From Terriglobales bacterium (GTDB lineage: Bacteria; Acidobacteriota; Terriglobia; Terriglobales; Acidobacteriaceae): a stretch of 64,000 bases of DNA. The position numbers and the translations under genes were made by a program. The notes beneath the pieces are model-generated. The model did no database searches, had not been told where the DNA came from, and was given only the letters and a program-made list of their open reading frames with translations. Numbering within the stretch: the first letter of the stretch is position 1; the number at the start of each line of letters is the position of its first letter. Shown piece after piece: positions 22,481 through 30,845 of this stretch. The stretch is taken from the NCBI GenBank assembly GCA_035487355.1, contig DATHMF010000022.1, positions 1-64,000 of the forward strand, in the 5' to 3' direction.

Positions 22481-23827
22481 ATGGAACAACCTTTAAAGTC
22501 GCTCAGCAGGAAAATTCCTGGCCCTGATGAACTTCGGCGTTATGGCCGAAGCCGCCGTGAGGTCGCGAGTCGTTCCGCTCTGGGAGAATGGAACAGTAAG
22601 CGCCGGCGCTTTGATCCGATTGAATTGATCATAGCTGCCAATCGTGGTCGGGTTCCCAGACTCGTTCCTGTCAAGATTGGGCGCATGGCCGCCTCGCCCT
22701 TTGGGTTTTTTCGGGGAAATGTCCCACTCATGGCCGCTGATCTGGCCACCTTGCCCACCAGCGGACTGATCACACAAATCTGCGGAGACGCCCACGTCCG
22801 CAATCTCGGGGCTTATGCCGCTCCCGATGGCGAGTTAATTTTCGATATCAACGATTTCGATGAAACCATTCGTGGACCCTGGGAGTGGGACATAAAACGT
22901 ATGGCGGCAAGTGTGGTGCTTGCCGGCAGAGAGGCTGGCTGCTCTGAAGAGCGCTGTAAAGAAGGAGTGCTTCTGTTGATGCAATCCTATCGCACGTCGG
23001 TCTCAAAATTTTCGAATATGACGTTCATTGATCTGGAACGTTTTCATGTGAAGCGTCATTTGCGCCTGGCACCAATCGCGGAGGTTCTCCAGAAGGCCCG
23101 CCACGCAACCCCTTTAGAGACTCTGGAAAAATATACGCGCCAGACAAAAAACCGCCTTCCGGCTTTCATTGAATCCAAGCCCTTGCTCATGCATGTCCCT
23201 AGGCGCATAGTGCGTCAGGTGCTTGCCGCGCTTCAGAGCTATCGCGAGACTCTTTCGAGTGAGCGCCAGAAGCTGCTCGACCAGTATTCTCCCGTGGATG
23301 TCACGTTCAAAGTAGTAGGAACAGGAAGCGTGGGAACACGCGACTACGTCGTGCTTCTGTTCGGCAACGGATTCAAGGATCCTTTGTTCTTGCAAATAAA
23401 AGAGGAGCCGCCTACCGCCTATGCGCGCTATGTGAAAGAGATCGAGAATTTTCTAAATGAGGGCCGCCGAGTGGTGGAAGGCCAGCGTCGTATGCAAACC
23501 CAGTGCGATCCGCTCCTGGGCTGGACTGCCATCGAAGGCCGCGACTACCTGGTTCGACAGCTCAATGATCATAAGGCCGGCATTGAGATGGAGGAGTTGA
23601 AAGGACAGGGGCTGACGGATTATGTCCGGGTATGCGGCGAACTGCTGGCCAAAGGACATTCCCGCGCAGGCAACCCAGCAGCCTTAACCGGATATCTTGG
23701 TTCCAGCGACAAGATCGATAAGGCTATTACAAAATTTGCCTTTTCCTATGCCGACCAAGCTTGCCGTGATCATACGCAGCTTAAAACCATGATCAAAGCC
23801 GGAAAAATTCAAGCGTCAAAGGAATAA
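22481..23827 (+). CDS. DUF2252 family protein
   Basis: Encodes 448 residues. The family core is clear: FFRGNVPLMAADLATLP, QICGDAHVRNLGAYAAPDGELIFDINDFDETIRGPWEWDIKRMAASVVLA and the later KVVGTGSVGTRDYVVLLFG and FLQIKEE. The GD-H-N and IND-D pattern resembles the catalytic loop of kinase/aminoglycoside phosphotransferase folds, so a small-molecule kinase activity is plausible but unproven. Last clear host gene before the phage region. Confidence 0.88.
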   Translation: MEQPLKSLSRKIPGPDELRRYGRSRREVASRSALGEWNSKRRRFDPIELIIAANRGRVPRLVPVKIGRMAASPFGFFRGNVPLMAADLATLPTSGLITQICGDAHVRNLGAYAAPDGELIFDINDFDETIRGPWEWDIKRMAASVVLAGREAGCSEERCKEGVLLLMQSYRTSVSKFSNMTFIDLERFHVKRHLRLAPIAEVLQKARHATPLETLEKYTRQTKNRLPAFIESKPLLMHVPRRIVRQVLAALQSYRETLSSERQKLLDQYSPVDVTFKVVGTGSVGTRDYVVLLFGNGFKDPLFLQIKEEPPTAYARYVKEIENFLNEGRRVVEGQRRMQTQCDPLLGWTAIEGRDYLVRQLNDHKAGIEMEELKGQGLTDYVRVCGELLAKGHSRAGNPAALTGYLGSSDKIDKAITKFAFSYADQACRDHTQLKTMIKAGKIQASKE

Positions 23828-24654
23828 GCACTAATCAAAAATATTTGGTTTTTCGAACCTGCGACCAAGGGATTATGAGAACTCTGTTCTACACAAATAT
23901 AACCTTGTGCTGTCTTCTCAGCCAACCATAAACAGTGGTCACCGCTATTTGTGAGAGTACATTAAATATTGCAGGATAAGTTGTCAATAACATAATTTGT
24001 AATACTTTCTTTAGTTTGCATAATTTCAAGTGACATTTTCCAAACATTTTAGAAAAATTATGTTCCTCAGGAGCTGATTTTATCTGTAAAAAGTTCGAGG
24101 TGCGACTGCTCATGGCGCGCTTGAGCCGCCTAAGAGCAAAAAGACCAGTGTTGTAATGAATCCAGCACTATCAAATATTTTTAGAAACGGATGCGGCAAA
24201 TACTCTGTTTACCTGCTGTTACGCCGACCTGACCTACGGCGGTCTTCGCACTCACGGGCCAGTACCAGTCGAATTAATGGTCTGTTCAGTGCCCATTGGG
24301 CCTCATTCGGAGGCCAGCTAAAACAATGAGGGGTGCGGCTAACTTTTCTGGCTCTCCAATTTCCCTGCGGTTCGAACATCGAGACTGCTTCGTGGAATTT
24401 TAGGCCCCCGAAGTGGAAATCGGAGGCCTTGTGTAAGAGTTGAGGGGATATGTTGGCATTCTAATCGCACAGCCAGAGCTTTGCAGCAACTGTTTTGCAA
24501 AATCGAAGGCGCGGTAATTCCATTATGGGAAAGAATCCTATCTGGAAATCTTTTTGTTAGTTACCCTATGAGTACTGTTTTTAGCCAGGTTTTATTTCTT
24601 CTTCGTGATTATTCCTTTTTGACAAGCAAAGCTCGCACTTTCCCCTCCAGACGT
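23828..24654. other. Host-prophage junction region without a supported gene
   Basis: An 827-bp gap. Bases 23880-24110 are AT-rich. Bases 24290-24430 are rich in inverted repeats (GGCCTC-ATTCG-GAGGCC; CCTCATT...AATGAGG; AGGCC...GGCCT). Its position next to the integrase makes it the likely home of the left attachment site, but no tRNA end or matching second copy was found in the window. A 74-codon minus-strand frame at 23889-24113 has no recognisable features. Confidence 0.4.
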
Positions 24655-25650
24655 TTACATGGACTGCGCCCAGGGAGGCGCCGCTCCTATTCTGGTGGGC
24701 TTTTTCTGCGCGGCCGCGACCGCGTAGCGCCGCTTTACGATCTCGCCAATCTGCACGTAATGGCGCGTCATTTTCTCGCTGATGTGGCCGGCGTAGGACT
24801 TCATGATCTCTATCGGCGTGCCAGCCTCAGCGTAGCGGGTAAGTGCGGTGTGACGCAGGGCGTTGATCTGGAACCAGGGGAAGCCGGCAGATGAGCGCAC
24901 TTCGTTCCACGGTTTTACCAAGCCCCAATCGCTGACCGGGCGAGTTGGATCCCACATATTTGTGATGAGGCGCATAGGGAAAAGGTAGTGCTGCGGATCA
25001 CGAGTACCGAGAACGCGGGCACGCTCGATGAGCTGTGCTATTGCCCACTGGCCATCCTCTAGCAGGGGGACGCTGCGCACGCGGTATTTGTTCTTCCCCC
25101 AGCGAACATAGATCATGGCATCGCCACGGGAGACATCGCCCAAGCGCAGTCCGCGCATCTCATAGCTTGAAGACGTGGTATTAAGAACGATGAGCGCATA
25201 ACAATATATGACCCGCCAGCGCTCCTGGCTGGATGCAACGGAAAGAAAGTGCTCCTGCTCTTCGGGGGAAAGTGCCCGCGGAATCTCGCCTTCTTCGTAT
25301 TGCAGCGGCTCATAGGCTTCTTCCAACTCCAGCGACCAGGACTCGCCGCGCTTTAAGACTTGTATCAGCAGGCCAAGCTCCTGGTTGATCTTGTTAGGGC
25401 CAGCATGGGGTGCGCGTGTGGCCTGATATTTGCGCAGATGACCGGCATTGATTTCACCGATAGAAATGCAACCAAAAAACTGATTCAACGAACGGATGTA
25501 CTGGGCATAACTCCTCAGGGTACGCTCGCTAACATAACGATGACGGCGCCGAGTCCCGTGGGGGGCGGCAGGACCATCGAATTTGCGAGACTGAAGCCAG
25601 ATTTCGGCGGCGGTGGCAAAAGATTCATCGGGGGTAATGGCAAATTGCAT
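24655..25650 (-). CDS. Tyrosine recombinase/phage integrase, atypical active site
   Basis: Encodes 331 residues. An N-terminal core-binding domain (about 40-125) is followed by a catalytic domain. Catalytic-domain landmarks are LRHTALTRYAEAG (Arg II = R266), AGH (H289) and the nucleophile Tyr in RHYVQI (Y298). The position of the first catalytic Arg, usually three residues before the conserved Glu of R-x-x-E, is Ser161 (TSSSYEMRGLRLGD), and the usual His before Arg II is Asn263. It would integrate the phage next to the junction region, but may be impaired. Confidence 0.88.
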   Translation of the reverse strand: MQFAITPDESFATAAEIWLQSRKFDGPAAPHGTRRRHRYVSERTLRSYAQYIRSLNQFFGCISIGEINAGHLRKYQATRAPHAGPNKINQELGLLIQVLKRGESWSLELEEAYEPLQYEEGEIPRALSPEEQEHFLSVASSQERWRVIYCYALIVLNTTSSSYEMRGLRLGDVSRGDAMIYVRWGKNKYRVRSVPLLEDGQWAIAQLIERARVLGTRDPQHYLFPMRLITNMWDPTRPVSDWGLVKPWNEVRSSAGFPWFQINALRHTALTRYAEAGTPIEIMKSYAGHISEKMTRHYVQIGEIVKRRYAVAAAQKKPTRIGAAPPWAQSM

Positions 25651-26210
25651 AACAGCCTTCTTTCTGGATTCGCACGCTGGACCATGGCAGCAATGCGCGC
25701 GTGGGAATCAGCGGAAGATTGAATTGTAGATTCGCCTTTTGTTCGCTGTCAATAATTATAGTTATCTTGTTTTCAATGATATAAGCTTTAAGATATACAT
25801 AAATCTTTTCCTGGTCTGGCGGCACGGTGCGAATAGCCGTGCCAGAATGGTCCTCAAGCCAAAATGGAACTCAAAAACGCCTCATCTCGTTAAAGTATTA
25901 CAGAACTTTAATTCGCTTGGATGCGGAGGGATTGAAGGGTACATAAAAAAGAAGAGTCACAAAAAACGCACTTTGTGCCACTTTGGAAAGATTCCAACAA
26001 GGAAGTACTTAGGCGGGATATTCCCGTATGGGTTGTGCTGTGGAGAGCTTCCGCACTCCCATCAGCTTCATTTTCACTGTGTGCTTCTTCATAACCAATT
26101 ACCACATTGAACGCAAGCTTCGGATAGCTCTCAAAACGGAGTAGCCCCATAATTTACGGGATGAGCTTTGGCAACTGCCTGATATCTCAATCTCTATGAA
26201 GAGGGGAAAA
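25651..26210. other. Region upstream of the integrase gene
   Basis: A 560-bp gap. Bases 25740-25810 are very AT-rich and probably contain the integrase promoter on the minus strand. A small hairpin GGCACGG...CCGTGCC lies at 25821-25843. No reading frame here has convincing features. Confidence 0.4.
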
Positions 26211-26681
26211 ATGAGTTCCATTCGAGTCATCGCGATCCCAACTAAGCTTGCAGAACGTGTACGCGCGACTCTTGAAGCACCCGGGTATGGACATCCTGCC
26301 TACATAGAAGTTGCAACCGGGTACGGTCCATGTCGACATTGTCTCCACACCTTCCAAATTGGAGAAGAGAAGCGCATTTTGTTTACCTACGATCCTTTCC
26401 ATGGTTTAGAACCATTGCCACTGCCGGGCCCCATCTTCATTCATGCCGAACCGTGCCATCGGCATGAAGAGAGTTCGGGATTTCCTAAAGACATTCGCTC
26501 GCATCGGCTCACCATGATTGCCTACGGCGCGGGGCGGAAAATAGCAGGAGAGGAGTACGTCGATAATGGTCTGGTTGAAGGGCCGGTTGAAAGCCTACTC
26601 GCTCTGCCCGGCGTCCGGTATTTGCACGTTCGTGACACAGAAGCTGGTTGCTATGACTTTCGCCTAGAACGTGCTGAGTAA
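26211..26681 (+). CDS. DUF1203 family protein
   Basis: Encodes 156 residues from the ATG at 26211 (MSSIRVIAIP), preceded by GAGGGG at good spacing; an ATG 15 bp upstream is less well placed. Features of DUF1203 include GPCRHCLHTFQIGEEKRILFTYDPF, PLPGPIFIHAEPCHR and the ending RDTEAGCYDFRLERA. Function of the family is unknown. It lies on the opposite strand to the phage genes, between integrase and lysis cassette, as expected for an accessory (moron) gene or a trapped host gene. Confidence 0.8.
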   Translation: MSSIRVIAIPTKLAERVRATLEAPGYGHPAYIEVATGYGPCRHCLHTFQIGEEKRILFTYDPFHGLEPLPLPGPIFIHAEPCHRHEESSGFPKDIRSHRLTMIAYGAGRKIAGEEYVDNGLVEGPVESLLALPGVRYLHVRDTEAGCYDFRLERAE

Positions 26682-27185
26682 GACGGTAGTGCACTATCTC
26701 ATGAGTATGCAAAGACATGAGCACGCCAGCATCCGCGTAAGCTAGAAAGCCACTAAACAACACACACTTGTCTAGCTGTTTTTTTATCGGGACTCAACAC
26801 CTCATCGCAGATGGATGACTTGAGCCGCGTGCTGACCCAATTGACCTGGTATCAAGTTTTGGAATTAGAAGGGAATTGGTGGAACTATTGGAAGGAGAAT
26901 AACTGACGAAGTGACATGGACTGAGGAGGCGAATATTGCTGCGTGCTTAATTTTCCTGGAGAAGGTGAAGAATATAGAGACAAACGAGTAGCGGATGATG
27001 GGCAGGTGTACGTGAGGGGTTAATCAGAGGTGGCTAGTTTCTCGGCGAGAGGCTGAAACTAGGCCGCGAGAAAAGAGGAAAGGCGAAGCTCAAGAGCGGC
27101 TTCGCCCGCAGGGAATATTAGTCTGTAGTAAGCAGAATTTTTAACTTGGGGACTAACGTCTGAAAACTACCGACTGACGCCGCCC
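26682..27185. other. Structured non-coding stretch
   Basis: A 504-bp gap between convergent genes. Two strong hairpins lie close together: CTAGTTTC...GAAACTAG (27034-27062) and GGCGAAGC...GCTTCGCC (27082-27106). They may end transcripts from either side or belong to a small RNA. A 31-codon plus-strand frame at 26811-26906 (MDDLSRVLTQLTWYQVLELE...) might be a gene fragment, with no further support. Confidence 0.4.
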
Positions 27186-27359
27186 TTAGTTTTTGCCGTC
27201 GGTGTTGCTGGCGCTGTGGATTCCTATGGCTGCGGCAATCGCTCCAATCAATCCAAGCACGTCGGTGTTGCCAATATGCCCGACATGAAGGCCCAATTGC
27301 GAGAGCGACAAAGCCCCAGCGGCTATCCAGCCAAAGATTTTTGCTAAGTTGCTTTTCAT
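27186..27359 (-). CDS. Small membrane protein, candidate holin
   Basis: Encodes 57 residues from the ATG at 27359, which has GGAGG five bases upstream; an in-frame ATG 12 bp earlier lacks this. Two hydrophobic stretches (IFGWIAAGALSLSQLGL and VLGLIGAIAAAIGI) flank a short polar turn, the shape of a small class II holin. It follows the endolysin gene by 87 bp on the same strand. Holins form the membrane lesions that release endolysin. Assignment is by size and context only. Confidence 0.55.
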   Translation of the reverse strand: MKSNLAKIFGWIAAGALSLSQLGLHVGHIGNTDVLGLIGAIAAAIGIHSASNTDGKN

Positions 27360-27446
27360 TCTATCCTCCAAATAAAAATGGCGGGAGATCTCCCGCCAAA
27401 GCTGTTGCAGTTAATGTTTCAGGTGGCCTACATACGCTGCGGCGCT

Positions 27447-27932
27447 TTAAGCCGCTGCTCGTTTCAGCCACCCACCTAAAAAGCGCTGCAGCGCCGGATG
27501 CACATGCGCCAGCTCGCGATAGTAACTCGAAGCCAGCGCTTTGAATTCCAGCAGCAGCGCACCGGAGTTGCACATATTAATGACAGTGAGCGTCTGCGTT
27601 CCCATGACACCATCTTCCTTGAGCGGCAGACCGCAAAGCCCAGAGGCTTCTTGAAGTAACCGAATCGCGCGCCCTACGCCCATATTCACCGCCAGATCGA
27701 AAAGTTTGTTGGCTAGAGCCTGATCCTGAATCTTGCCGCCATGAATCTTTTCCCAGAAATCACGTTCATAGATTTGCGCCGCTTGTTCCACGGTCAGGTT
27801 CTTGATATTCAACTTGGGATACGATCGCTTGCTGATCCCATATTTCGTCTCACTACCGGGATCGGTGGGATCACTTACATATTGCCCCTCATGCGGGAGC
27901 ATGAAATCGAACGCTTGCTGAAAGTCAGCCAT
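27447..27932 (-). CDS. Endolysin, glycoside hydrolase family 108
   Basis: Encodes 161 residues. The N-terminal GH108 region reads FMLPHEGQYVSDPTDPGSETKYGISKRSYP, with the catalytic Glu at E15 in the HEG motif. The C-terminal half (FDLAVNMGVGRAIRLLQEASG...DGVMGTQTLTVIN) matches the associated PG_binding_3 domain. Such enzymes are N-acetylmuramidases that cut peptidoglycan at the end of the lytic cycle. No signal peptide is seen, so it depends on a holin. Lies between two holin-like genes. Confidence 0.9.
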   Translation of the reverse strand: MADFQQAFDFMLPHEGQYVSDPTDPGSETKYGISKRSYPKLNIKNLTVEQAAQIYERDFWEKIHGGKIQDQALANKLFDLAVNMGVGRAIRLLQEASGLCGLPLKEDGVMGTQTLTVINMCNSGALLLEFKALASSYYRELAHVHPALQRFLGGWLKRAAA

Positions 27933-28005
27933 AAATGCAAATTGCCTCGGTATTCAATGGAGATTCAGTCGTGATGTGGCGGTTTTGCGCGCTACCAAGC
28001 AGAAC

Positions 28006-28290
28006 TTATTTGAAGATCAGCTTCAATAATTGACTGCCATGCGCCGCCAGTTCACTCAGAGAGCCGGCACCCAGGAGCCCAAACAAAATCCACATAAATT
28101 TGCTGTGAACCTCAATATCTTTTTCCATTTGGCGAATCTTGCCTGGCTGCCCGTTACCTACGAGCTCTGTCACTTTGACCTCGAGCGCGGTGGAACTTCT
28201 GGTCAATTCGTCCATACGGCCGTGCATATCATTAATGCGCTTATGGACGTCATCTATCTTCTGAATTATCAGCGTCTCGGCTTCCGTCAT
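28006..28290 (-). CDS. Coiled-coil, C-terminally anchored lysis-type protein
   Basis: Encodes 94 residues. A heptad-rich N-terminal part (IIQKIDDVHKRINDMHGRMDELTRSS...) ends in one membrane segment (FMWILFGLLGAGSLSELA). This layout resembles phage XhlA-type haemolysin/holin-accessory proteins. It starts inside the 3' end of the phosphatase gene (41-bp overlap) and precedes the endolysin, suggesting a role in lysis. No specific family confirmed. Confidence 0.6.
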   Translation of the reverse strand: MTEAETLIIQKIDDVHKRINDMHGRMDELTRSSTALEVKVTELVGNGQPGKIRQMEKDIEVHSKFMWILFGLLGAGSLSELAAHGSQLLKLIFK

Positions 28291-28903
28291 TGCTGCCTAT
28301 CCCTTCGTTTACGACGTCAATGTGTGGTTCAGTGCCTTTGCTCCAGCGCAAAACCGAAATTGAACCTGGCGGCCGCATCTGGTCATAATGTTTGGCGGTG
28401 ACTTTTTCCTCGAGCACAATTGCCGGAGCAGACATATCCATATTTCCGTGGATCACCAGAGCAACTTGGTCATCAGGATGGCTCTCGTTATGTCTCATAA
28501 ATTGCCGCAGCGCCCTACCCCAGCGTTTCTCGAAAGCCTCAAACGGTTCACCATCAGGTGGCTTCAAATCAGGATGCTCGATGTATTTCTTCTTTAGCGG
28601 TACTACTTCTTTTTCTGACTTGCCGGTCATACCGCCCGTGTTCCAAGTGCGAAGCTGACGCGTGACGTGGTGTGGAATTCCCATCTCTTTCCCCAACTCA
28701 CGGGCTGTAACGGCGGCACGCGGCAGGTCTGAAGCCACCAGCCGGCGGATGCTTTCGTTCTGCAGCACTTCGGCAATCTGTGGGACCAGTTCTTTTAATT
28801 TTTCGGGATCTGGCGGAAACATGCCCCAGCCGCGCGAGCGCTCGTGCTCGGGGTCGTTGAGCCGTGTAGGTGCGTGGCGGATTAAATAAAGAGTGTTTTC
28901 CAT
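28250..28903 (-). CDS. Histidine phosphatase (phosphoglycerate mutase-like) superfamily protein
   Basis: Encodes 217 residues from the ATG at 28903 (MENTLYLIRHAPT); the frame extends 17 codons further without support. The LIRHAPT motif holds the phospho-accepting His. SDLPRAAVTARELGKEMG and the second His in ALVIHGNMD complete the active-site pattern of the branch. It may act on a phosphate ester of a metabolite or protein. A phosphatase in a phage lysis cassette is uncommon; its role here is unknown. Confidence 0.85.
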   Translation of the reverse strand: MENTLYLIRHAPTRLNDPEHERSRGWGMFPPDPEKLKELVPQIAEVLQNESIRRLVASDLPRAAVTARELGKEMGIPHHVTRQLRTWNTGGMTGKSEKEVVPLKKKYIEHPDLKPPDGEPFEAFEKRWGRALRQFMRHNESHPDDQVALVIHGNMDMSAPAIVLEEKVTAKHYDQMRPPGSISVLRWSKGTEPHIDVVNEGIGSNDGSRDADNSEDR

Positions 28904-28954
28904 AGTGTTAACATCTCGAGGAGCATCAGCACCAGAAGCGCGGATCGCATCCAT

Positions 28955-29247
28955 CCAAATTTGTCTTCTGTGGTTTCGTTGGTTGTTATGGCGCAGCTTG
29001 ACATGTGCATGAGGGGCATATGTTGTTACCTTGGCTGTTCTCTTGGAAGTGGTTGTCTCTCAAGTCCTCTGCAATTTGCGTGTGGAAGCCTTGCTTTTGA
29101 TAGAAACCCATTGGAAAACGGGGCAAAATGCCGTGTATTTTGATTGGTTGCGCTTTTGGAGAAGTTGTTCCGGAATAAGCTTGGCGCACAACGCCGGAGG
29201 CAAAGAAATTATTCTCAGCCGCGAGCCTGTGCGCGGCCGGTGCTGTT
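28955..29247 (+). other. Leader of the secreted paralog pair
   Basis: A 293-bp gap between divergently transcribed phosphatase and paralog A. No tRNA or strong hairpin is seen. It must contain the promoter for the plus-strand secreted genes. A minus-strand frame reaching into it is an antisense shadow. Confidence 0.35.
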
Positions 29248-29940
29248 ATGAAAGTCCATGCCTTCGAACCTGCGAATGCAAGTTCTTTTCTGCGGAGCCT
29301 CTTCGTCTTAGTTTTTCTGACGTGTCTTTGTGCCTTTCCCTCGTTTTGTGCGCTCGCAGGCTCCCACCAAGATATCGTCAATGATGTTTCTGTCCGCTAT
29401 GCCTACCCAACGCCTTATGAACGAATAGCGGACGTTGATTTCCTAAATCTCCCCTTTCATTACTTCAACGATAAGGGGAAACCAGATTTCACAGTAAAGC
29501 TTAAGGATGGATGGTACTCCGTCAGAAACAGAGAAATGGGATTCGAGGCTGTAGAACTTGACGCCGTTCAATACTTACCCTCCCTGGATGCTGACCGGCA
29601 ATATGCCGTAGTTTGGTACACATGGTCTATCGGAAGTGGAGGGTCGCCTATGGGTGGAATAGCGCAAGTCTTTGAACTCTACAAACATCGTTTGGCGGCA
29701 ATCCAGCAGCTTGAGTGGGATAAGGAGTTTGACACTAGCAAGCCCTACATATCTTTCAATGAAGAATCCCACACATTGGTTATTCGTGCTGCCCATTATC
29801 TTCCACAAGACGCGCACTGCTGTGTATCGGCGATGGATGTGGTCACTTTCAACTGGAATGGGAGTGCTTTCGTTAATCCCGGCATGCACCCCGAACTTTC
29901 TGACTATGGAATCCGCATGGGAAAGAAACTCGATCCGTAA
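29248..29940 (+). CDS. Secreted protein of unknown function, paralog A
   Basis: Encodes 230 residues. A signal peptide spans about 10-38 (FLRSLFVLVFLTCLCAFPSFCALA). The mature region (RYAYPTPYERIADVDFLNLPFHYFN...QYAVVWYTWSIG...GIAQVFELYKHRLAAIQQLEWDKEFDTSKPYISFNE...CCVSAMDVVTFNWNG) is closely matched by the next plus-strand gene. Both lie against the direction of the surrounding phage genes, with a 293-bp upstream gap for an own promoter. Probably an accessory gene expressed in the lysogen. No family recognised. Confidence 0.75.
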   Translation: MKVHAFEPANASSFLRSLFVLVFLTCLCAFPSFCALAGSHQDIVNDVSVRYAYPTPYERIADVDFLNLPFHYFNDKGKPDFTVKLKDGWYSVRNREMGFEAVELDAVQYLPSLDADRQYAVVWYTWSIGSGGSPMGGIAQVFELYKHRLAAIQQLEWDKEFDTSKPYISFNEESHTLVIRAAHYLPQDAHCCVSAMDVVTFNWNGSAFVNPGMHPELSDYGIRMGKKLDP

Positions 29941-30073
29941 TTGCCTAGTGCTTCGCGACCGCTTGGCTGGCATCCCGAAATGCTTGCATTAAGAGAAAGT
30001 TGCTTTAAAATAAAGTCGGCACTGCCTACTGAAAGCTTTTCGAGCCGCTTACCGACGGAATTGGTACGCAATG

Positions 30074-30802
30074 ATGAAAGTCCCCACTTTCGAGCCTACT
30101 AGTACAAGCTCTTTTCTGCCGGGCCGCCTGGCCATATCTTTTTTGTTGAGCCTTTGTACCCTTTTCCCGCCTTCCACGCTTGCGCGCTCCCGGTCTTCGA
30201 TGCAATCGAACTCTGTACCATATGCTGCCGACATTGGACCCTTTTTGAACAATTTCTCTATACATTACGCATTCCGGGGTCAATATGAGCGAATCCAAGA
30301 TGTCAATTTCCAAGATCTCGCCATGCATGTCTTTAATGCTAATGGAAACCCAAACGCGACAATGAAGATTGAGCACGGCAAACGTTTCATCCGATACAGA
30401 CACGGAGGATTTCAATCCGTACACCTCAATGCTATTCACTACTTGCCATCCGAGAATGGTGACCGGCAGTATGCAATAGTTTCATATACCTTGCAGGGCG
30501 GGTACGGGAGTTCCACGGTGGAAGGGATAGCGCAAGTCTTTGAATTAACAGCCCATCACTTGATGACGATCGAGCAGCTCGAGTGGGACAATGATTTTGT
30601 TACCAGCAAGCCTTATTTATCCTTCAACGAAAAGTCAAGAAGGCTGATTGTGCGCAGCGGCCATCCTCTTCCTGGAGATGCAAAATGCTGTGTGTCAGCC
30701 ATGGATGTCTTCACTTTGCACTGGGAGGGCAATCGTTTTGTAGAACTCGGTATGCATACTGAACTCTCAGATGAGGGTATTCGCGCTGGGAAGAAGCTAT
30801 AA
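30074..30802 (+). CDS. Secreted protein of unknown function, paralog B
   Basis: Encodes 242 residues from the second of two adjacent ATGs (30071 or 30074). A signal peptide (RLAISFLLSLCTLFPPSTLA) is followed by a domain aligned along its full length with paralog A: same spacing of YERIQDVNFQDL, HYLPSENGDRQYAIVSYTLQGG, GIAQVFELTAHHLMTIEQLEWDNDF, SKPYLSFNE and KCCVSAMDVFTLHWEG. Both end in GIR-GKKL. A recent-to-moderate tandem duplication; amino-acid identity is roughly half. Confidence 0.75.
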   Translation: MKVPTFEPTSTSSFLPGRLAISFLLSLCTLFPPSTLARSRSSMQSNSVPYAADIGPFLNNFSIHYAFRGQYERIQDVNFQDLAMHVFNANGNPNATMKIEHGKRFIRYRHGGFQSVHLNAIHYLPSENGDRQYAIVSYTLQGGYGSSTVEGIAQVFELTAHHLMTIEQLEWDNDFVTSKPYLSFNEKSRRLIVRSGHPLPGDAKCCVSAMDVFTLHWEGNRFVELGMHTELSDEGIRAGKKL

Positions 30803-30845
30803 AATGACATCAAAATCTAGTTTCCCTAGTTCTCGTCCTTTGGTC

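Noticed and set aside
24360..24400. Possible tRNA 3' end (GGTTCGAA) near the integrase, as an attachment site
   Set aside because: The bases flanking the T-loop-like octamer do not form a T-stem and no acceptor stem can be drawn.
24481..24894. 137-codon plus-strand frame overlapping the integrase end
   Set aside because: Overlaps a clear integrase domain on the other strand and has no features.
25739..26110. 123-codon plus-strand frame upstream of the DUF1203 gene
   Set aside because: AT-rich promoter-like region, no ribosome-binding site, no domain pattern.
28986..29381. 131-codon minus-strand frame between phosphatase and paralog A
   Set aside because: Covers the signal peptide of paralog A in antisense and the leader; the same antisense peptide pattern appears opposite paralog B, as expected for a shadow.
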